Of a DNA stretch of 64,000 bases, positions 36,324-46,645 are shown piece after piece. Position 1 is the first letter of the stretch, and each line of letters opens with the position of its first letter. Under the pieces are notes generated by a model. It made no database searches. It was not told where the DNA came from and saw only the letters and a program-made list of their open reading frames with translations. Both the position numbers and the translations under genes were made by a program. Source of the DNA: Hyphomonas sp. (lineage in GTDB: Bacteria; Pseudomonadota; Alphaproteobacteria; Caulobacterales; Hyphomonadaceae); the NCBI GenBank assembly GCA_002700305.1, contig PACZ01000024.1:186001-250000 (forward strand). The letters are read 5' to 3'.

Positions 36324-38156
36324 CTAGGACTTCATCTGTGGCGCGAGCCGGATATTAAGCTCACGTAGCTGGCTATCGTCGACCGGGCTCGGGGCCCCCA
36401 TCATCAGGTCACGTGCCTGGCCGTTCATCGGGAACAGGGTGACGTCGCGGATGTTCTCGGCGTCGGCCAGCAGCATGACGATCCGGTCCACACCCGGTGC
36501 GATTCCGCCGTGCGGCGGCGCCCCGTGCCGGAATGCGTTCAGCATGCCGCCAAACTCTGCCTCGACCACTTCCGGGCCATAGCCAGCCATGGCGAATGCT
36601 TTCAGCATCACTTCCGGCCGGTGGTTCCGGATGGCGCCCGAGGACAGCTCGATCCCGTTACAGACGATGTCGTACTGGAACGCCTTGATGTCGAGGATCT
36701 CTTCGTCGGTGCTGGCAGCTTCCAGCGCCTCCATACCGCCCTGCGGCATGGAGAACGGGTTGTGGCTGAAATCGATCTTCTTGGCGTCTTCGTCATATTC
36801 GAACATCGGGAAATCGACGATCCAGCAGAAACGGAACACGCCCTGCTCGATCAGGTCGAGTTCGGCGCCGATCTTGTTGCGGGCCGCGCCAGCCAGCTTG
36901 TAGGCATCGCCTTTTTTGCCGGCGGAGAAGAACACGCCGTCACCGGCTCCAAGCCCCAGATGCTTCAGCAAGGCGGCCAGATGGTCCGGCGCAAAGCCTT
37001 TCAGGGCGGGATCCTGGCTGTCGACTCCGCCGCCATCGGCCTCTTTCAGGCGCGCATAGCCCAGGCCCGGCGCCTGCATTTCCTTCTTCGCCCACTTGTC
37101 CATGTCGTCGAAGAATTTGCGGGACTTCTCAGCAGCGGCTTTCGGCGCCGGAATTGCGACGACTTTGCCGCCGCCCTTGATGATCTTCGCAAAAATGCCA
37201 AAGCCGGTCTTTTTCTCATCCACGAAGAACTCGGTCACGTCGGACAATTCGAGCGGGTTGCGCAGATCAGGCTTGTCGGAGCCATATTTCGCCATCGCTT
37301 CGGCATAGGGAATGTGCGGGAATGGCTCGGCTGGAACCGTCCGGTCCTTGTTATCCCAGCCTGCGAATTCCTCAAAAACGCCGCGCATGACCGGTTCGAT
37401 TGCGTTGAAAACATCGTCCTGGGTGACGAAGCTCATCTCGATATCGAGCTGGTAGAATTCGCCGGGCGAGCGATCTGCGCGGGCGTCCTCGTCACGGAAA
37501 CACGGCGCGATCTGGAAGTACCGGTCGAAACCGGAAACCATGAGCAACTGCTTGAACTGCTGCGGTGCCTGCGGAAGGGCATAGAACTCTCCCGGATGCA
37601 GACGCGACGGCACAAGGAAGTCGCGCGCCCCTTCGGGGCTCGACGCGGTCAGGATCGGGGTCTGATATTCGGTGAACCCCTGCTCGATCATCCTGCGGCG
37701 CAGGCTGGCGATCACGTCGCTGCGCAGGGTCATGTTCTTGTGGAGCGTTTCCCGGCGCAGGTCGAGATACCGGTGCTTCAGGCGAATGTCTTCCGGGTAG
37801 TCAGGCTCGGCGAACACCGGCAGCGGCAGCTTTTCTGCCGCGCTTTCGATCACCAGCGACTCAGCTGGAAGTTCCACTTCACCCGTCGGCAGCTCCGGAT
37901 TCACGGCCTCGGCGTCGCGGGCGATAAGCTTGCCGGTAACGGTCAGCACGCTTTCCGCAGTCGCACGCTTGGCATCTTCATAGAAGGCCGCATTCGGGTA
38001 CACCACGACCTGGGTGAGGCCGTAATGGTCTCTCAAATCGATAAACAGGGCGCCGGCATGCTCCCGGCGGCGGTGCAGCCAGCCGGACAGCTTGACGGTT
38101 TCACCAACGTGGGATTTGCGAAGCTCCCCACAGGTATGGGTGCGATAGGCGTGCAT
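36324..38156 (-). CDS. aspS: aspartyl-tRNA synthetase
   Basis: A 610-residue bacterial-type class II synthetase. The N-terminal OB anticodon-binding domain has [10 protein letters not shown] and [14 protein letters not shown]. Class II motif 2 is seen as [10 protein letters not shown], the bacterial GAD insertion is about 285-420, and motif 3 is G-V-D-R-I-V-M-L-L. The frame is open for another 63 codons upstream, but the start at [12 protein letters not shown] is the one expected from the family. Divergent from rnd. Confidence 0.96.
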   Translation of the reverse strand: MHAYRTHTCGELRKSHVGETVKLSGWLHRRREHAGALFIDLRDHYGLTQVVVYPNAAFYEDAKRATAESVLTVTGKLIARDAEAVNPELPTGEVELPAESLVIESAAEKLPLPVFAEPDYPEDIRLKHRYLDLRRETLHKNMTLRSDVIASLRRRMIEQGFTEYQTPILTASSPEGARDFLVPSRLHPGEFYALPQAPQQFKQLLMVSGFDRYFQIAPCFRDEDARADRSPGEFYQLDIEMSFVTQDDVFNAIEPVMRGVFEEFAGWDNKDRTVPAEPFPHIPYAEAMAKYGSDKPDLRNPLELSDVTEFFVDEKKTGFGIFAKIIKGGGKVVAIPAPKAAAEKSRKFFDDMDKWAKKEMQAPGLGYARLKEADGGGVDSQDPALKGFAPDHLAALLKHLGLGAGDGVFFSAGKKGDAYKLAGAARNKIGAELDLIEQGVFRFCWIVDFPMFEYDEDAKKIDFSHNPFSMPQGGMEALEAASTDEEILDIKAFQYDIVCNGIELSSGAIRNHRPEVMLKAFAMAGYGPEVVEAEFGGMLNAFRHGAPPHGGIAPGVDRIVMLLADAENIRDVTLFPMNGQARDLMMGAPSPVDDSQLRELNIRLAPQMKS

Positions 38157-38250
38157 CGGATCAGTCTCCGGAAAGGGTCGGTCCAGTAAATGTCTGCGGG
38201 AGGTAATAGACTCTCGCATTTGTTCTGGCGATGCGATACGCAAGCCCGCG

Positions 38251-39417
38251 ATGACTGACAACACCCTGACTCCCATTACTGAGCAGTCGGCCCTCGAAGA
38301 TTTCTGCGGAAAGCTGGCCGAAAGCGATTTTATCTGCGTCGACACCGAGTTTCATCGGGAAACGACCTATTGGCCCGAACTCTGCCTCGTTCAGGCTTCC
38401 GCCCCCGGTGTCGAGGGCCTGATCGACCCTCTGGCGGAAGATCTGGACATCGGCCCGTTCCTGAACCTCATCGCCGCAGACAACCGGGTGAAGGTTTTTC
38501 ATGCCGCACGCCAGGACATTGAGATTTTTAACCGCCTGATCGGCCACCCGCCGGGCCCGATCTTCGACACCCAGATTGCCGCTATGGCGCTCGGCTATGG
38601 CGATTCAATTTCCTACGACAATCTGGTTCAGCGCGTCCTGAGGCGCCAGATCGACAAGTCCAGCCAATTCACCGACTGGATGCGCCGTCCCCTGTCCCAG
38701 AAACAACTGGTCTACGCGCTGGGCGATGTTACCCATTTGCGTGATGCCTACCTCATCATGCACGAAAAGCTGGAAACGAGCGGCCGCCTGCCATGGGTGC
38801 AGGAAGAGATGGCCGATCTGGAGGATCCGGCCAAATACGACACGGATCCGGCAAAGGCCTGGCAACGTCTGAAACTGCGTACTCCAAAGAAAGACTACGC
38901 AGCCCTGATCGTGGCCGTCGCGGCCTGGCGCGAGCAGCTCGCGCAGGATCTCGACAAGCCCCGCCGCCGGATCCTCAAGGATGATGCGATCCAGGAAATC
39001 GCGAGCCAGAAACCCCGTAGCGAAAATGACTATAATCAGCTTCGCGCTGTGCCGAATGGCTTTATCCGCTCCAAACACGGGCAAGGCCTGATGGACGCCG
39101 TACAGGCCGCAATGGACAGCCCGGACCAGTTTGCCCCTGAATTGGAACCTCGCCGGCAAAATGCCCAAATCCCGGCCGGGGCGCCCGAATTGCTGAAAGT
39201 GCTTCTGAAACACGTCTCGGAAGAGAACGATGTCGTACCGCGCCTGATCGCGAACGCCGCTGACATCGACCGTATCGCCCGTGGAGAAACCTCGGAAGGC
39301 ATCGCGGCCATGCATGGCTGGCGCTACGAAATGTTCGGACGCAAGGCCCAGGCACTCTTGAGCGGCAAGCTCGCCGTCTCTTTTGAAAATGGTCAGGTAC
39401 GCCTGTTCGACGTCTGA
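38251..39417 (+). CDS. rnd: ribonuclease D
   Basis: A 388-residue DEDDy 3'-5' exoribonuclease with an HRDC domain. Exonuclease motifs: [10 protein letters not shown] (Asp, Glu), [12 protein letters not shown], and Y-A-L-G-D-V-T-H-L (Tyr/Asp). The HRDC domain follows at about 210-290 (A-W-R-E-Q-L-A-Q...[10 protein letters not shown]). It trims tRNA and other stable RNA precursors. It starts 94 bp from aspS and converges on ppx with a 1-bp gap. Confidence 0.95.
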   Translation: MTDNTLTPITEQSALEDFCGKLAESDFICVDTEFHRETTYWPELCLVQASAPGVEGLIDPLAEDLDIGPFLNLIAADNRVKVFHAARQDIEIFNRLIGHPPGPIFDTQIAAMALGYGDSISYDNLVQRVLRRQIDKSSQFTDWMRRPLSQKQLVYALGDVTHLRDAYLIMHEKLETSGRLPWVQEEMADLEDPAKYDTDPAKAWQRLKLRTPKKDYAALIVAVAAWREQLAQDLDKPRRRILKDDAIQEIASQKPRSENDYNQLRAVPNGFIRSKHGQGLMDAVQAAMDSPDQFAPELEPRRQNAQIPAGAPELLKVLLKHVSEENDVVPRLIANAADIDRIARGETSEGIAAMHGWRYEMFGRKAQALLSGKLAVSFENGQVRLFDV

Positions 39418-39418
39418 T

Positions 39419-40900
39419 CTAGCCGATACGAATGTCTGGCTGGAGGCGTAGCGTATTTGCGGTCTGCGCCAGACGCCGGGAGACCGTTTCAGAGATCATG
39501 GCCTTGTCGGTCTTCCCGACACTCAGGCACAGCTTGTCGCCTTCCCGTGACAGTTTGGCCCTCCGCAGGATCGGGCCAGACCGGCCGGAAAACACCGCCC
39601 CAAGACGCATGGCGCTGCCAAGTTGTTTTGCCCGTTCGGCCTGGGGTTCAGAGGTGAGGCCAACATACTCCCCCGGACGTTTGAAATCCTTCTGGTACCG
39701 GCAGCCGACCGCATAGGCGATCATGGCCCGCTCTGCATGAGAAACTCCGGTATATGGCGCACGCAACGCCTGATCATATGCCATCTGGGCACGATGATCC
39801 GGGTGGAAACGTCCCGCGCTGTCCGACATCATGCAGGCCGCCTGTTCAATCCTGACATCGGCCGCGGGAGATCCGAACAAATCCGCCTCCGGCGCGAAGG
39901 CCGGTGCGATAAATTCATGAAGCGCCTGCCCGAAGGCAATCTGATTGTGATCGAGACGGACGAATGCGATCACTCCGTCTAGAAGCGGATCGGAGACGGC
40001 CGCGCCGGTGAGATCTGTCAGGACCCCTTCGCGCAAGCCGGCAGATGAAATGGAAACGCCGTCCAGCTTGCTGATGGAAAGCAGCTCCTCCAGCACAATG
40101 GCCGCAATCGGCATATGCCTGGCCCGGCGCTTATCGACAGATTCCAGCATCGACCGGGACGCCGAATTGGAGAGCGAGTCGATACAAAGCTTCGCTGTCC
40201 GGGCGATCTGCCCCTGATTCATCTGGTAGCCATGAAGAACCTGAAGCGCGTATTTCTCCAGCTCCATGTTGATCTTGGCAAATGTTCGCCACGCGCCGCC
40301 GACAGCGAAGAAGCGGCCTTTGGCACTTGCGAGAACGTCAGACGATTTCAGCTCCGACCGGATCGCTTTTCGCAAATCCTTCAGGTCATTGCCAACTTCC
40401 ATGAGCGACAATGGCCCCAGCATCAGGCTTTCGCCTTTTCCCTTGCCTTTCCCAACCTGCATGAACTCCAGGCTGGACCCGCCAAGGTCTCCGATGACGC
40501 CCTGAGGCTGATGAAAGCTCGCCTCGACTCCCAGAGCGGAAAGCCGGGCTTCATCTTCGCCTGAGAGCACCGATACCGGCCGACCGAGGACCCGATTGGC
40601 CTTGCGGATGAAGTCTGTTCCGTCTTCTGCGGCACGCACAGCCGCCGTTGCCACCGCCTGAAAGTTCCGAAGGTTCAGGGCTTTCAAAATGGCGCGATAC
40701 CGGGCCAGCGCAGAGAGAGCAGATTCCTGTCCGGGGGCGGAAAGCCGGCCTGTTTTGGCAAGTCCAACCCCCAGTCCCGCCATGACCTTTTCGTTGAATG
40801 TCGGCAGGATTGATCCTCCGAGCACATCAAAGATCACAAGGCGCACCGAATTGGACCCGATATCGATGATCGCAACCCTGTGCGAATTCGGGAAGGGCAT
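39419..40900 (-). CDS. ppx: exopolyphosphatase (Ppx/GppA family)
   Basis: A 493-residue ASKHA-fold phosphatase that removes terminal phosphate from polyphosphate (or pppGpp). Phosphate loop 1 is I-D-I-G-S-N-S-V-R-L and loop 2 is G-D-L-G-G-S-S-L-E-F; the middle E-D-G-T and G-E-D-E-A-R-L segments are also typical. The C-terminal extension holds the usual HD-like helical region. ppk1 and ppx overlap by one base (TGATG), so synthesis and breakdown of polyphosphate are translated from one message. Confidence 0.94.
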   Translation of the reverse strand: MPFPNSHRVAIIDIGSNSVRLVIFDVLGGSILPTFNEKVMAGLGVGLAKTGRLSAPGQESALSALARYRAILKALNLRNFQAVATAAVRAAEDGTDFIRKANRVLGRPVSVLSGEDEARLSALGVEASFHQPQGVIGDLGGSSLEFMQVGKGKGKGESLMLGPLSLMEVGNDLKDLRKAIRSELKSSDVLASAKGRFFAVGGAWRTFAKINMELEKYALQVLHGYQMNQGQIARTAKLCIDSLSNSASRSMLESVDKRRARHMPIAAIVLEELLSISKLDGVSISSAGLREGVLTDLTGAAVSDPLLDGVIAFVRLDHNQIAFGQALHEFIAPAFAPEADLFGSPAADVRIEQAACMMSDSAGRFHPDHRAQMAYDQALRAPYTGVSHAERAMIAYAVGCRYQKDFKRPGEYVGLTSEPQAERAKQLGSAMRLGAVFSGRSGPILRRAKLSREGDKLCLSVGKTDKAMISETVSRRLAQTANTLRLQPDIRIG

Positions 40901-43071
40901 CAGCCTTTGCTCCCTTTCGGCTGCAATCGTGGTGGCAGGCTGACTTCAAGCGCGCTTCCGCGGCCTGACAGGCTGGGATTGTCCATGAAGTACCGGTGCG
41001 CCGAAAACCCAGCACTATCTCCTTCCGATCTGGCCCGTATATACGTGCCGTCTTCCCGCATCAGCCAGCTCTGCAATTCATCATTCAGGTTTGCAACCAT
41101 GATCTGGTTCATCACCTGGCGATGCACTGTCGGATTCTCCACAGGCACCAGTGCTTCGACGCGGCGGTCCAGATTTCGGGGCATCCAGTCCGCTGAGGAA
41201 ATGAAGACCTTGGCTTTCGCAGATGGCAACGCCTCACCATTCGCACAGCACAGAATGCGCGAATGCTCCAGGAAGCGTCCGACAATGCTTTTTACGCTGA
41301 TATTATCCGAGAGCCCGGCCACGCCTGGCCTCAGGCAACAGATACCGCGAACGACCAGATCAATCGGAACACCGGCCTGACTTGCCTTGTACAGAGCATC
41401 AATAACGTCTCCGTCCACGAGGGAGTTCATCTTGGCCCATATCCCGCTGGGATTTCCTTTCCGTGCTGCGCTCGCTTCCTTATCAATCATCTTGATCAGA
41501 TCAGATTTGAGATTGAGCGGCGACATCGAAATCTTTTCGAGCTCCGGCCCCACTTCCGGCGGCTCCCGATATGCGGTCACGAAATTGAACAGCCGGTTTG
41601 CGTCCCGCCCCAGCGCCGGGTCAGCGGTAAAGAGTGACAGATCCGTATAAATCTTGGCATTCACCGGGTGATAGTTGCCGGTCCCAAAATGGGTATAAGT
41701 CCGCAGCTCACTTCCCTCACGCCGGACAACCAGAGATACTTTGGCGTGGGTCTTATACTCAATAAATCCGTACACGACCTGAACCCCAGCCCGTTCCAGG
41801 TCCCGGGCGAGCCGGAGATTGGCTTCCTCGTCAAAGCGCGCCTTGATCTCAACCAATGCGGTGACATTCTTGCCGTTCTCTGCTGCCTCTACGAGTGCCG
41901 CAACGATGGGAGAATTATTTGTGGTCCGATAAAGTGTCTGCTTAATGGCGACGACTTGCGGATCCGCAGCCGCCTGACGGATAAATTCGACAACAACGTC
42001 GAAACTCTCGAAGGGATGATGGACCAGGATGTCCTTCATCCGGATGGCCGCAAAACAGTCCCCACCCATTTCACGGATACGTTCCGGGTAGCGGGGGTCG
42101 TAGGGCGGGAACTTCAGATCCGGCCGGTCATCGACAATCAGCTCTGAAAGCTGCGCCATTCCCAGAATGCCATCATAGAGGACGACGTCGGCGTTCTCGG
42201 CTCCGATTTCCCGCGTGATGAATTCACGCAGGTGCTGCGGCGCGCTGGACTGCATACGCAGCCGGACAATCCGCCCTCGCCGCCGCTGCTTCAGCAAGAC
42301 TTCGAATTCGCGGATCAGGTCTTCGGCCTCTTCCTCGATCTCGATATCGCTGTCACGGACGATACGGAACAGGCACCGGCTCTTTTCCTTGTAGCCGGGG
42401 AAGAGATCGCCAATGAACAATCCGATCACATCTTCCAGCGGGATAAAACGCAGCGGACCTTTCTGCTTGCTCGGCAGACGGATGAAACGACGCACGAAAG
42501 CCGGCAAAGGCACGATGCCGATATGCCCCTCGTCGCCATATTTGGAGACAAGATCCAGAGCGACCGAGAAGCCAAGATTGGGGATGAATGGGAATGGATG
42601 TGCTGGGTCCACAGCCAGCGGTGTCAGAACGGGAAAAATGTGGCTTCGGAAAAATGTATCCAGATCCGCCAGATCTTTCTTGCTGAGATCCCCTGCCGAG
42701 AGAACGTGGATGTTCTCCGACTCCAGTTCTTCCTTCAGCTGCCGCCAACGTGACAATTGCTCTGCGATCAGTTTGAGCGACAATTCCTCAATCTGCTCGA
42801 CCTGAACGGCCGGAGTAAGCCCTTCCTGACTGGGCTTCGTCACGCCTGCGCGGACCTGTTCCCTCAGGCCAGCATACCGGACCATCTCGAACTCATCGAG
42901 ATTGCTCGCCGAGATCGACAGGAAGCGGAGACGTTCCAGCAGCGGGTGGTTCGGATTGGCCGCCTCTTCGAGTACACGCCGATTGAATTCCAGCCAGGAA
43001 AGCTCCCGGTTCAGAAACCTGTCAGGCGAAGCCATCATTTGTCTCGCCGTCTTGGCAGCCCCATCAGCCAT
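40900..43071 (-). CDS. ppk1: polyphosphate kinase 1
   Basis: A 723-residue PPK1 that polymerises the ATP gamma-phosphate. The N-domain starts F-L-N-R-E-L-S-W-L-E-F-N-R-R-V. The phosphohistidine site is in T-H-F-G-T-G-N-Y-H-P, and A-K-V-S-L-V-V-R-R-E-G and S-A-D-W-M-P-R-N-L-D-R-R-V-E (second catalytic His/Arg region) are intact. The C-terminal 20 residues are poorly conserved. It is downstream of hdaA with 32 bp between, in the hdaA-ppk1-ppx order seen in caulobacteria. Confidence 0.96.
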   Translation of the reverse strand: MADGAAKTARQMMASPDRFLNRELSWLEFNRRVLEEAANPNHPLLERLRFLSISASNLDEFEMVRYAGLREQVRAGVTKPSQEGLTPAVQVEQIEELSLKLIAEQLSRWRQLKEELESENIHVLSAGDLSKKDLADLDTFFRSHIFPVLTPLAVDPAHPFPFIPNLGFSVALDLVSKYGDEGHIGIVPLPAFVRRFIRLPSKQKGPLRFIPLEDVIGLFIGDLFPGYKEKSRCLFRIVRDSDIEIEEEAEDLIREFEVLLKQRRRGRIVRLRMQSSAPQHLREFITREIGAENADVVLYDGILGMAQLSELIVDDRPDLKFPPYDPRYPERIREMGGDCFAAIRMKDILVHHPFESFDVVVEFIRQAAADPQVVAIKQTLYRTTNNSPIVAALVEAAENGKNVTALVEIKARFDEEANLRLARDLERAGVQVVYGFIEYKTHAKVSLVVRREGSELRTYTHFGTGNYHPVNAKIYTDLSLFTADPALGRDANRLFNFVTAYREPPEVGPELEKISMSPLNLKSDLIKMIDKEASAARKGNPSGIWAKMNSLVDGDVIDALYKASQAGVPIDLVVRGICCLRPGVAGLSDNISVKSIVGRFLEHSRILCCANGEALPSAKAKVFISSADWMPRNLDRRVEALVPVENPTVHRQVMNQIMVANLNDELQSWLMREDGTYIRARSEGDSAGFSAHRYFMDNPSLSGRGSALEVSLPPRLQPKGSKG

Positions 43072-43103
43072 GGAAATCCTCTTTATATCAGGCCCCGGTT
43101 ACG

Positions 43104-43829
43104 TCAGCTGGTCGGCGGCTCGTCAGGCTCCGTCAGCCCCATGGCTTCCAATACCTCTTTTGCAAGTGGAACAGAAGGCGCGCGGCCTGTCGTTGTGACA
43201 CCATGACTTAGCTTTTCCGCGAACGCCTCAATGGCTTCGTAGGTGAGGTCAAGGCGCGGCGAAAGATATGCGACAACTTCCGGCTCCAGCTTGAGGTAAT
43301 GACGCGCAGCCGCTGCCCTCAGGCGGCCGATCAGCATGTCTTCGTCGGGCGGCAGGACTTCAACAATCGGCATCGAATTCAGACGCGACTTCAGGTCTGC
43401 CGACGTGACGCGCCATTGCGAAGGGCTCTCGGCAGACGCCAGCAATAGCCGCCCACCGGCCTCGGATGTCTGGTTAATAAAAGTCAGCAGGGCTTCCCTG
43501 CCCGCCACCTTTTCAGCGTCATCGATGGCAACCGATTGTCCAGCCAAAGCTGACAGCCGGTTTTGCTTCAGCTTCGCAAATTCAACCGCAGTCAAATAAG
43601 TGCCGCCTGTTTCAGCGCACCAGGCCTGCAGCAAGGCGGTCAGACCGCAACGGCGCGGTCCGGTGATGCAGAAGACAGCCGTTGGCCATTTGTCCGGCTG
43701 GCGAATAATGCTGACCGCCGCCTGATTGGACGGCGTGACGACCAGTTGATCAAACCGAAGCCGTCCTGCCGGGAAGGCAAAACTCAGCTGGTCTGGTTGT
43801 CCTGTCGGTACGGATGGCCGCTTGCTCAC
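43104..43829 (-). CDS. hdaA: DnaA-related regulator of replication initiation (HdaA)
   Basis: A 241-residue DnaA-like AAA+ protein without a DNA-binding domain. With the sliding clamp, Hda-type proteins stimulate ATP hydrolysis on DnaA to prevent re-initiation. The N-terminus carries a clamp-binding motif Q14-L-S-F-A-F19. The P-loop is degenerate (G-P-R-R-C-G-L-T: no Lys before Thr), sensor/Arg-finger region L-K-S-R-L-N is present, and lid helices follow. GTG 43829 is chosen because GTGA overlaps the upstream gene's TGA and it places the clamp motif near the N-terminus. Confidence 0.88.
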   Translation of the reverse strand: MSKRPSVPTGQPDQLSFAFPAGRLRFDQLVVTPSNQAAVSIIRQPDKWPTAVFCITGPRRCGLTALLQAWCAETGGTYLTAVEFAKLKQNRLSALAGQSVAIDDAEKVAGREALLTFINQTSEAGGRLLLASAESPSQWRVTSADLKSRLNSMPIVEVLPPDEDMLIGRLRAAAARHYLKLEPEVVAYLSPRLDLTYEAIEAFAEKLSHGVTTTGRAPSVPLAKEVLEAMGLTEPDEPPTS

Positions 43830-44848
43830 GGAACCCCTGCAGCAGATACGGCCGAGCGGAGCACCCATCCCGCCTGCGGCTCTTCTCCAAGCGCCACACC
43901 CCGCTGCAAAAGGTCGTTCTGCAAACGCTGCGGGTCGCCCAGATAGGCGAACGTGACGACAGCGCCATCACGGGCGACGGCCGTGGTCCGAAAATCCGAC
44001 ACGAGCGGCGACCGCGCCAGCGCGCCGCGAAGCGTGTTCCATTCGGCGAGTGACGTGTAGCGGACGGTTGCCTTGGCCTGCGTCCGCTCGCCGCCACGGA
44101 TAATCGAGGCCCGCTTCCAGTTCTCTTCAAGAAGCCCAACCATGGCCGCTGCCGCATCATCGACAGTGCGGGCCGGGAGCGTGATCCCGATTGTTTCCGT
44201 TCCGGCAGTTGTCACGATGGAGACGCTGACCCGCCAAGCGCCTTCACGTCCCATCAGTTCCGCAAGCACCGCCCGGCGCGCACGCAGACTGCCGGCTTCC
44301 GGCGAGAGGGCGTTCCAGTCGCTATAACTCGAATAGCCTGCGAGGTTCGCCGTAACATAGGGCGCCAGTGCGCCGGGATTCGCCGGGCCCAGGGCTTCAC
44401 GCCACGCCTCTTCGAGGTCTGCAGAAGCTGCAAGCGGCACCATCAGGCTGAGGGGTGCCTGGGTATCCACATAAGGCACACCCAATCCGTCCAGATGGGC
44501 GCGCACCATGCGCGGATTGTAGACCACCCGGAGTGTGCCCTTGTAGCGTCCTGCCCCGGCCGTTTCTTCCTGCACATCCACGGCCGCAGAAAGCCGGTTC
44601 GCCAACGCGCCATCAATCGGGACGCCGCCCGCCGCGATACGGTCTTCGGAAAGCGTGATCTTGTCGATCAACCGGCGCGCGCCCTGAAGACGGGCCGCAG
44701 CCATGGCCTGCTCACGCGCCTGGATGAGGGTCGGCGCGACCTCATCGACCTCCAGATCCGAGATCGTGTAGACGTCCTGCGTATCCGCTGCAGCACTGGA
44801 AACCGCAAACAAGGCTGCGAGCATGGAAGCAAGAAGCATACGAATCAT
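43826..44848 (-). CDS. DUF2066 domain periplasmic protein
   Basis: A 340-residue protein with a signal peptide (about 1-21, ending S-A-A-A-D) and the DUF2066 pattern (A-R-L-Q-G-A-R-R-L-I-D-K-I-T, then Y-N-P-R-M-V-R-A-H-L). The function of the family is unknown. A later domain (about 250-340) has a repeated sequence of alternating strands. GAGGAGG about 9 bases upstream of the ATG at 44848 supports this start over one 21 codons upstream. Its TGA overlaps the hdaA GTG by 4 bases, so the two are co-translated. Divergent from purM. Confidence 0.85.
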   Translation of the reverse strand: MIRMLLASMLAALFAVSSAAADTQDVYTISDLEVDEVAPTLIQAREQAMAAARLQGARRLIDKITLSEDRIAAGGVPIDGALANRLSAAVDVQEETAGAGRYKGTLRVVYNPRMVRAHLDGLGVPYVDTQAPLSLMVPLAASADLEEAWREALGPANPGALAPYVTANLAGYSSYSDWNALSPEAGSLRARRAVLAELMGREGAWRVSVSIVTTAGTETIGITLPARTVDDAAAAMVGLLEENWKRASIIRGGERTQAKATVRYTSLAEWNTLRGALARSPLVSDFRTTAVARDGAVVTFAYLGDPQRLQNDLLQRGVALGEEPQAGWVLRSAVSAAGVP

Positions 44849-44955
44849 GGTCAGAGACCTCCTCGGTTGGCGACCTTGTAGCAAGTCATTCGCGGGGCTG
44901 GAACCGCGCACGGCACTGGCAGAGTCGAATTCCCCATGCTAACGCGCGAGTCATC

Positions 44956-45981
44956 ATGAACGACCCTTCAAAGACTTCCCTTTCTTACCGCGACGCTGGT
45001 GTCGATATTGAGGCAGGCGAGCGGCTCGTCGATGCGATTGGCCCTCTTGCCAAGGCGACCCGTCGCGCTGGCGTCATGGGAGGGCTGGGCGGCTTCGGCG
45101 CGCTGTTTGATCTCAAGGCGGCAGGCTATAATGACCCGGTGCTTGTCTCCGGCACGGACGGTGTCGGCACCAAGCTGATGCTCGCCTTCGAAACCGGTAT
45201 TCATAACACCGTCGGCATCGACCTGGTGGCCATGTGCGCCAATGATGTCCTGGCACAAGGCGCTGAGCCCCTGTTTTTCCTGGACTATTTCGCCACGGGA
45301 AAGCTGGAGGAAGGGATCGCTGAAGCTGTCATTTCCGGGATTGCCGAAGGCTGCCGCCAATCAGGTTGCGCGCTGGTCGGCGGCGAAACCGCCGAAATGC
45401 CCGGCATGTATCCGCCTGGGCATTACGACCTCGCCGGGTTCGTTGTCGGCGCGGTCGACCGGGACAAGGTCCTGCCACGCATGGAGACAATGGTCGCGGG
45501 TGATCTGCTCATCGGCATCGGCTCATCCGGGCCTCACTCGAACGGCTATTCCCTGATCCGCCGGATCGTGGAGCGCGAAGGCCTGTCCTATGACGGCGCT
45601 TCGCCATTCTCCAATACCACGCTGGGTGAAGCCCTGCTGACGCCCACCCGGCTTTATGCCGAGGCCGCTTTGCCGCTGATCCGCAAGGGTCTGGTCAAAG
45701 GCCTCGCCCACATTACCGGTGGCGGACTGACCGAGAACACGCCGCGGATGTGTCCGGACCATCTGGCGCCGGTGATCGAGCGGAAAGCCTGGACGCCCCC
45801 ACCCGTATTCGAATGGCTTCAATCTGCAGGGAATGTTACAGAAGACGAGATGCACCGGACCTTCAATATGGGGATCGGCATGGTCTTCGCGGTGGCCCCT
45901 GAGGACGCCGATACGGTTTGCGCCGTTCTCCAGACAGCGGGTGAAGCGCCCGTCATTCTGGGCCGCCTCGCCGACGCATGA
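44956..45981 (+). CDS. purM: phosphoribosylformylglycinamidine cyclo-ligase
   Basis: A 341-residue AIR synthetase, the fifth step of de novo purine synthesis (FGAM to AIR with ATP). Typical segments: S-Y-R-D-A-G-V-D-I-E-A-G, G-G-F-G-A-L-F, S-G-T-D-G-V-G-T-K, I-D-L-V-A-M-C-A-N-D, G-G-E-T-A-E-M-P-G-M-Y and H-I-T-G-G-G-L-T-E-N. Its TGA overlaps the purN ATG by four bases (ATGA). The upstream enzyme PurL is encoded at the left edge of the window, not in this operon. Confidence 0.97.
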   Translation: MNDPSKTSLSYRDAGVDIEAGERLVDAIGPLAKATRRAGVMGGLGGFGALFDLKAAGYNDPVLVSGTDGVGTKLMLAFETGIHNTVGIDLVAMCANDVLAQGAEPLFFLDYFATGKLEEGIAEAVISGIAEGCRQSGCALVGGETAEMPGMYPPGHYDLAGFVVGAVDRDKVLPRMETMVAGDLLIGIGSSGPHSNGYSLIRRIVEREGLSYDGASPFSNTTLGEALLTPTRLYAEAALPLIRKGLVKGLAHITGGGLTENTPRMCPDHLAPVIERKAWTPPPVFEWLQSAGNVTEDEMHRTFNMGIGMVFAVAPEDADTVCAVLQTAGEAPVILGRLADA

Positions 45982-46565
45982 AACGCCTGAAGCTGGCCAT
46001 CCTGATCTCCGGGCGCGGCTCCAATATGGAGGCGCTGCTGGAAGCGGCAGCCGATCCTTCCTACCCTGCTGAACCTGTTTTGGTCGCATCCAACAGGCCG
46101 GATGCGAAGGGTCTGGAAACCGCGGCTTCTGCAGGCATTGCAACAGCTTCGGTCGATCACAAGCTCTATGGCAAAGACCGGGAATCCTTCGAACGCGCCC
46201 TGAATGCCGAACTTGAAAAGGCCGGGACCGAGATCATCGCCCTGGCTGGTTTCATGCGCGTGCTCACGCCATGGTTCGTGGCCCGATGGGAAGGCCGGAT
46301 GATCAACATCCACCCCTCGCTTCTCCCGAAATACAAAGGCCTGCACACCCACCAGCGCGCCATTGACGCGGGCGATGCCGAAGGTGGCTGCTCGGTGCAT
46401 TGGGTGTCTGCCGGTGTGGACGAGGGAAAGGTGATCGCGCAGGCGGCGGTACCAATCCTGTCGGGCGATACCGAAGACAGCCTCGCCGACCGCGTGCTGG
46501 TCGAGGAGCACAAGCTCTATCCGCGTGCCCTTGCGCTGGCGTGCGAGCAGATTCTGGCCGACTAA
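45978..46565 (+). CDS. purN: phosphoribosylglycinamide formyltransferase
   Basis: A 195-residue GAR transformylase using 10-formyl-THF. It begins L-A-I-L-I-S-G-R-G-S-N-M-E-A and has L-A-G-F-M-R-V-L-T-P, the catalytic I-N-I-H-P-S-L-L-P-K-Y (Asn/His), and S-V-H-W-V-S-A-G-V-D-E-G. The order purM-purN with ATGA overlap is the usual one. A hairpin (46583) follows. Confidence 0.96.
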   Translation: MKRLKLAILISGRGSNMEALLEAAADPSYPAEPVLVASNRPDAKGLETAASAGIATASVDHKLYGKDRESFERALNAELEKAGTEIIALAGFMRVLTPWFVARWEGRMINIHPSLLPKYKGLHTHQRAIDAGDAEGGCSVHWVSAGVDEGKVIAQAAVPILSGDTEDSLADRVLVEEHKLYPRALALACEQILAD

Positions 46566-46582
46566 GCCGGACCAAAGAAAGA

Positions 46583-46604
46583 GCCCGCCGGATCACCGGC
46601 GGGC
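46583..46604. terminator. intrinsic terminator between purN and ndk
   Basis: GCCCGCCGG (46583-46591) and CCGGCGGGC (46596-46604) form a perfect 9-bp stem with an ATCA loop. On the minus strand the run after it is TCTTTCTTT, so it fits best as the ndk terminator, 42 bp after its stop; it also lies 17 bp after purN. Confidence 0.7.
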
Positions 46605-46645
46605 CAATTCAGACTATATCGGATTATAACGGACTATGCCGTGCC

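Noticed and set aside
36510-38189. 559-codon frame opposite aspS, and similar long frames opposite the M2 peptidase, ppk1, topA and rnr
   Set aside because: Mirror images of codon bias in well-supported genes; no recognisable motifs or ribosome sites.
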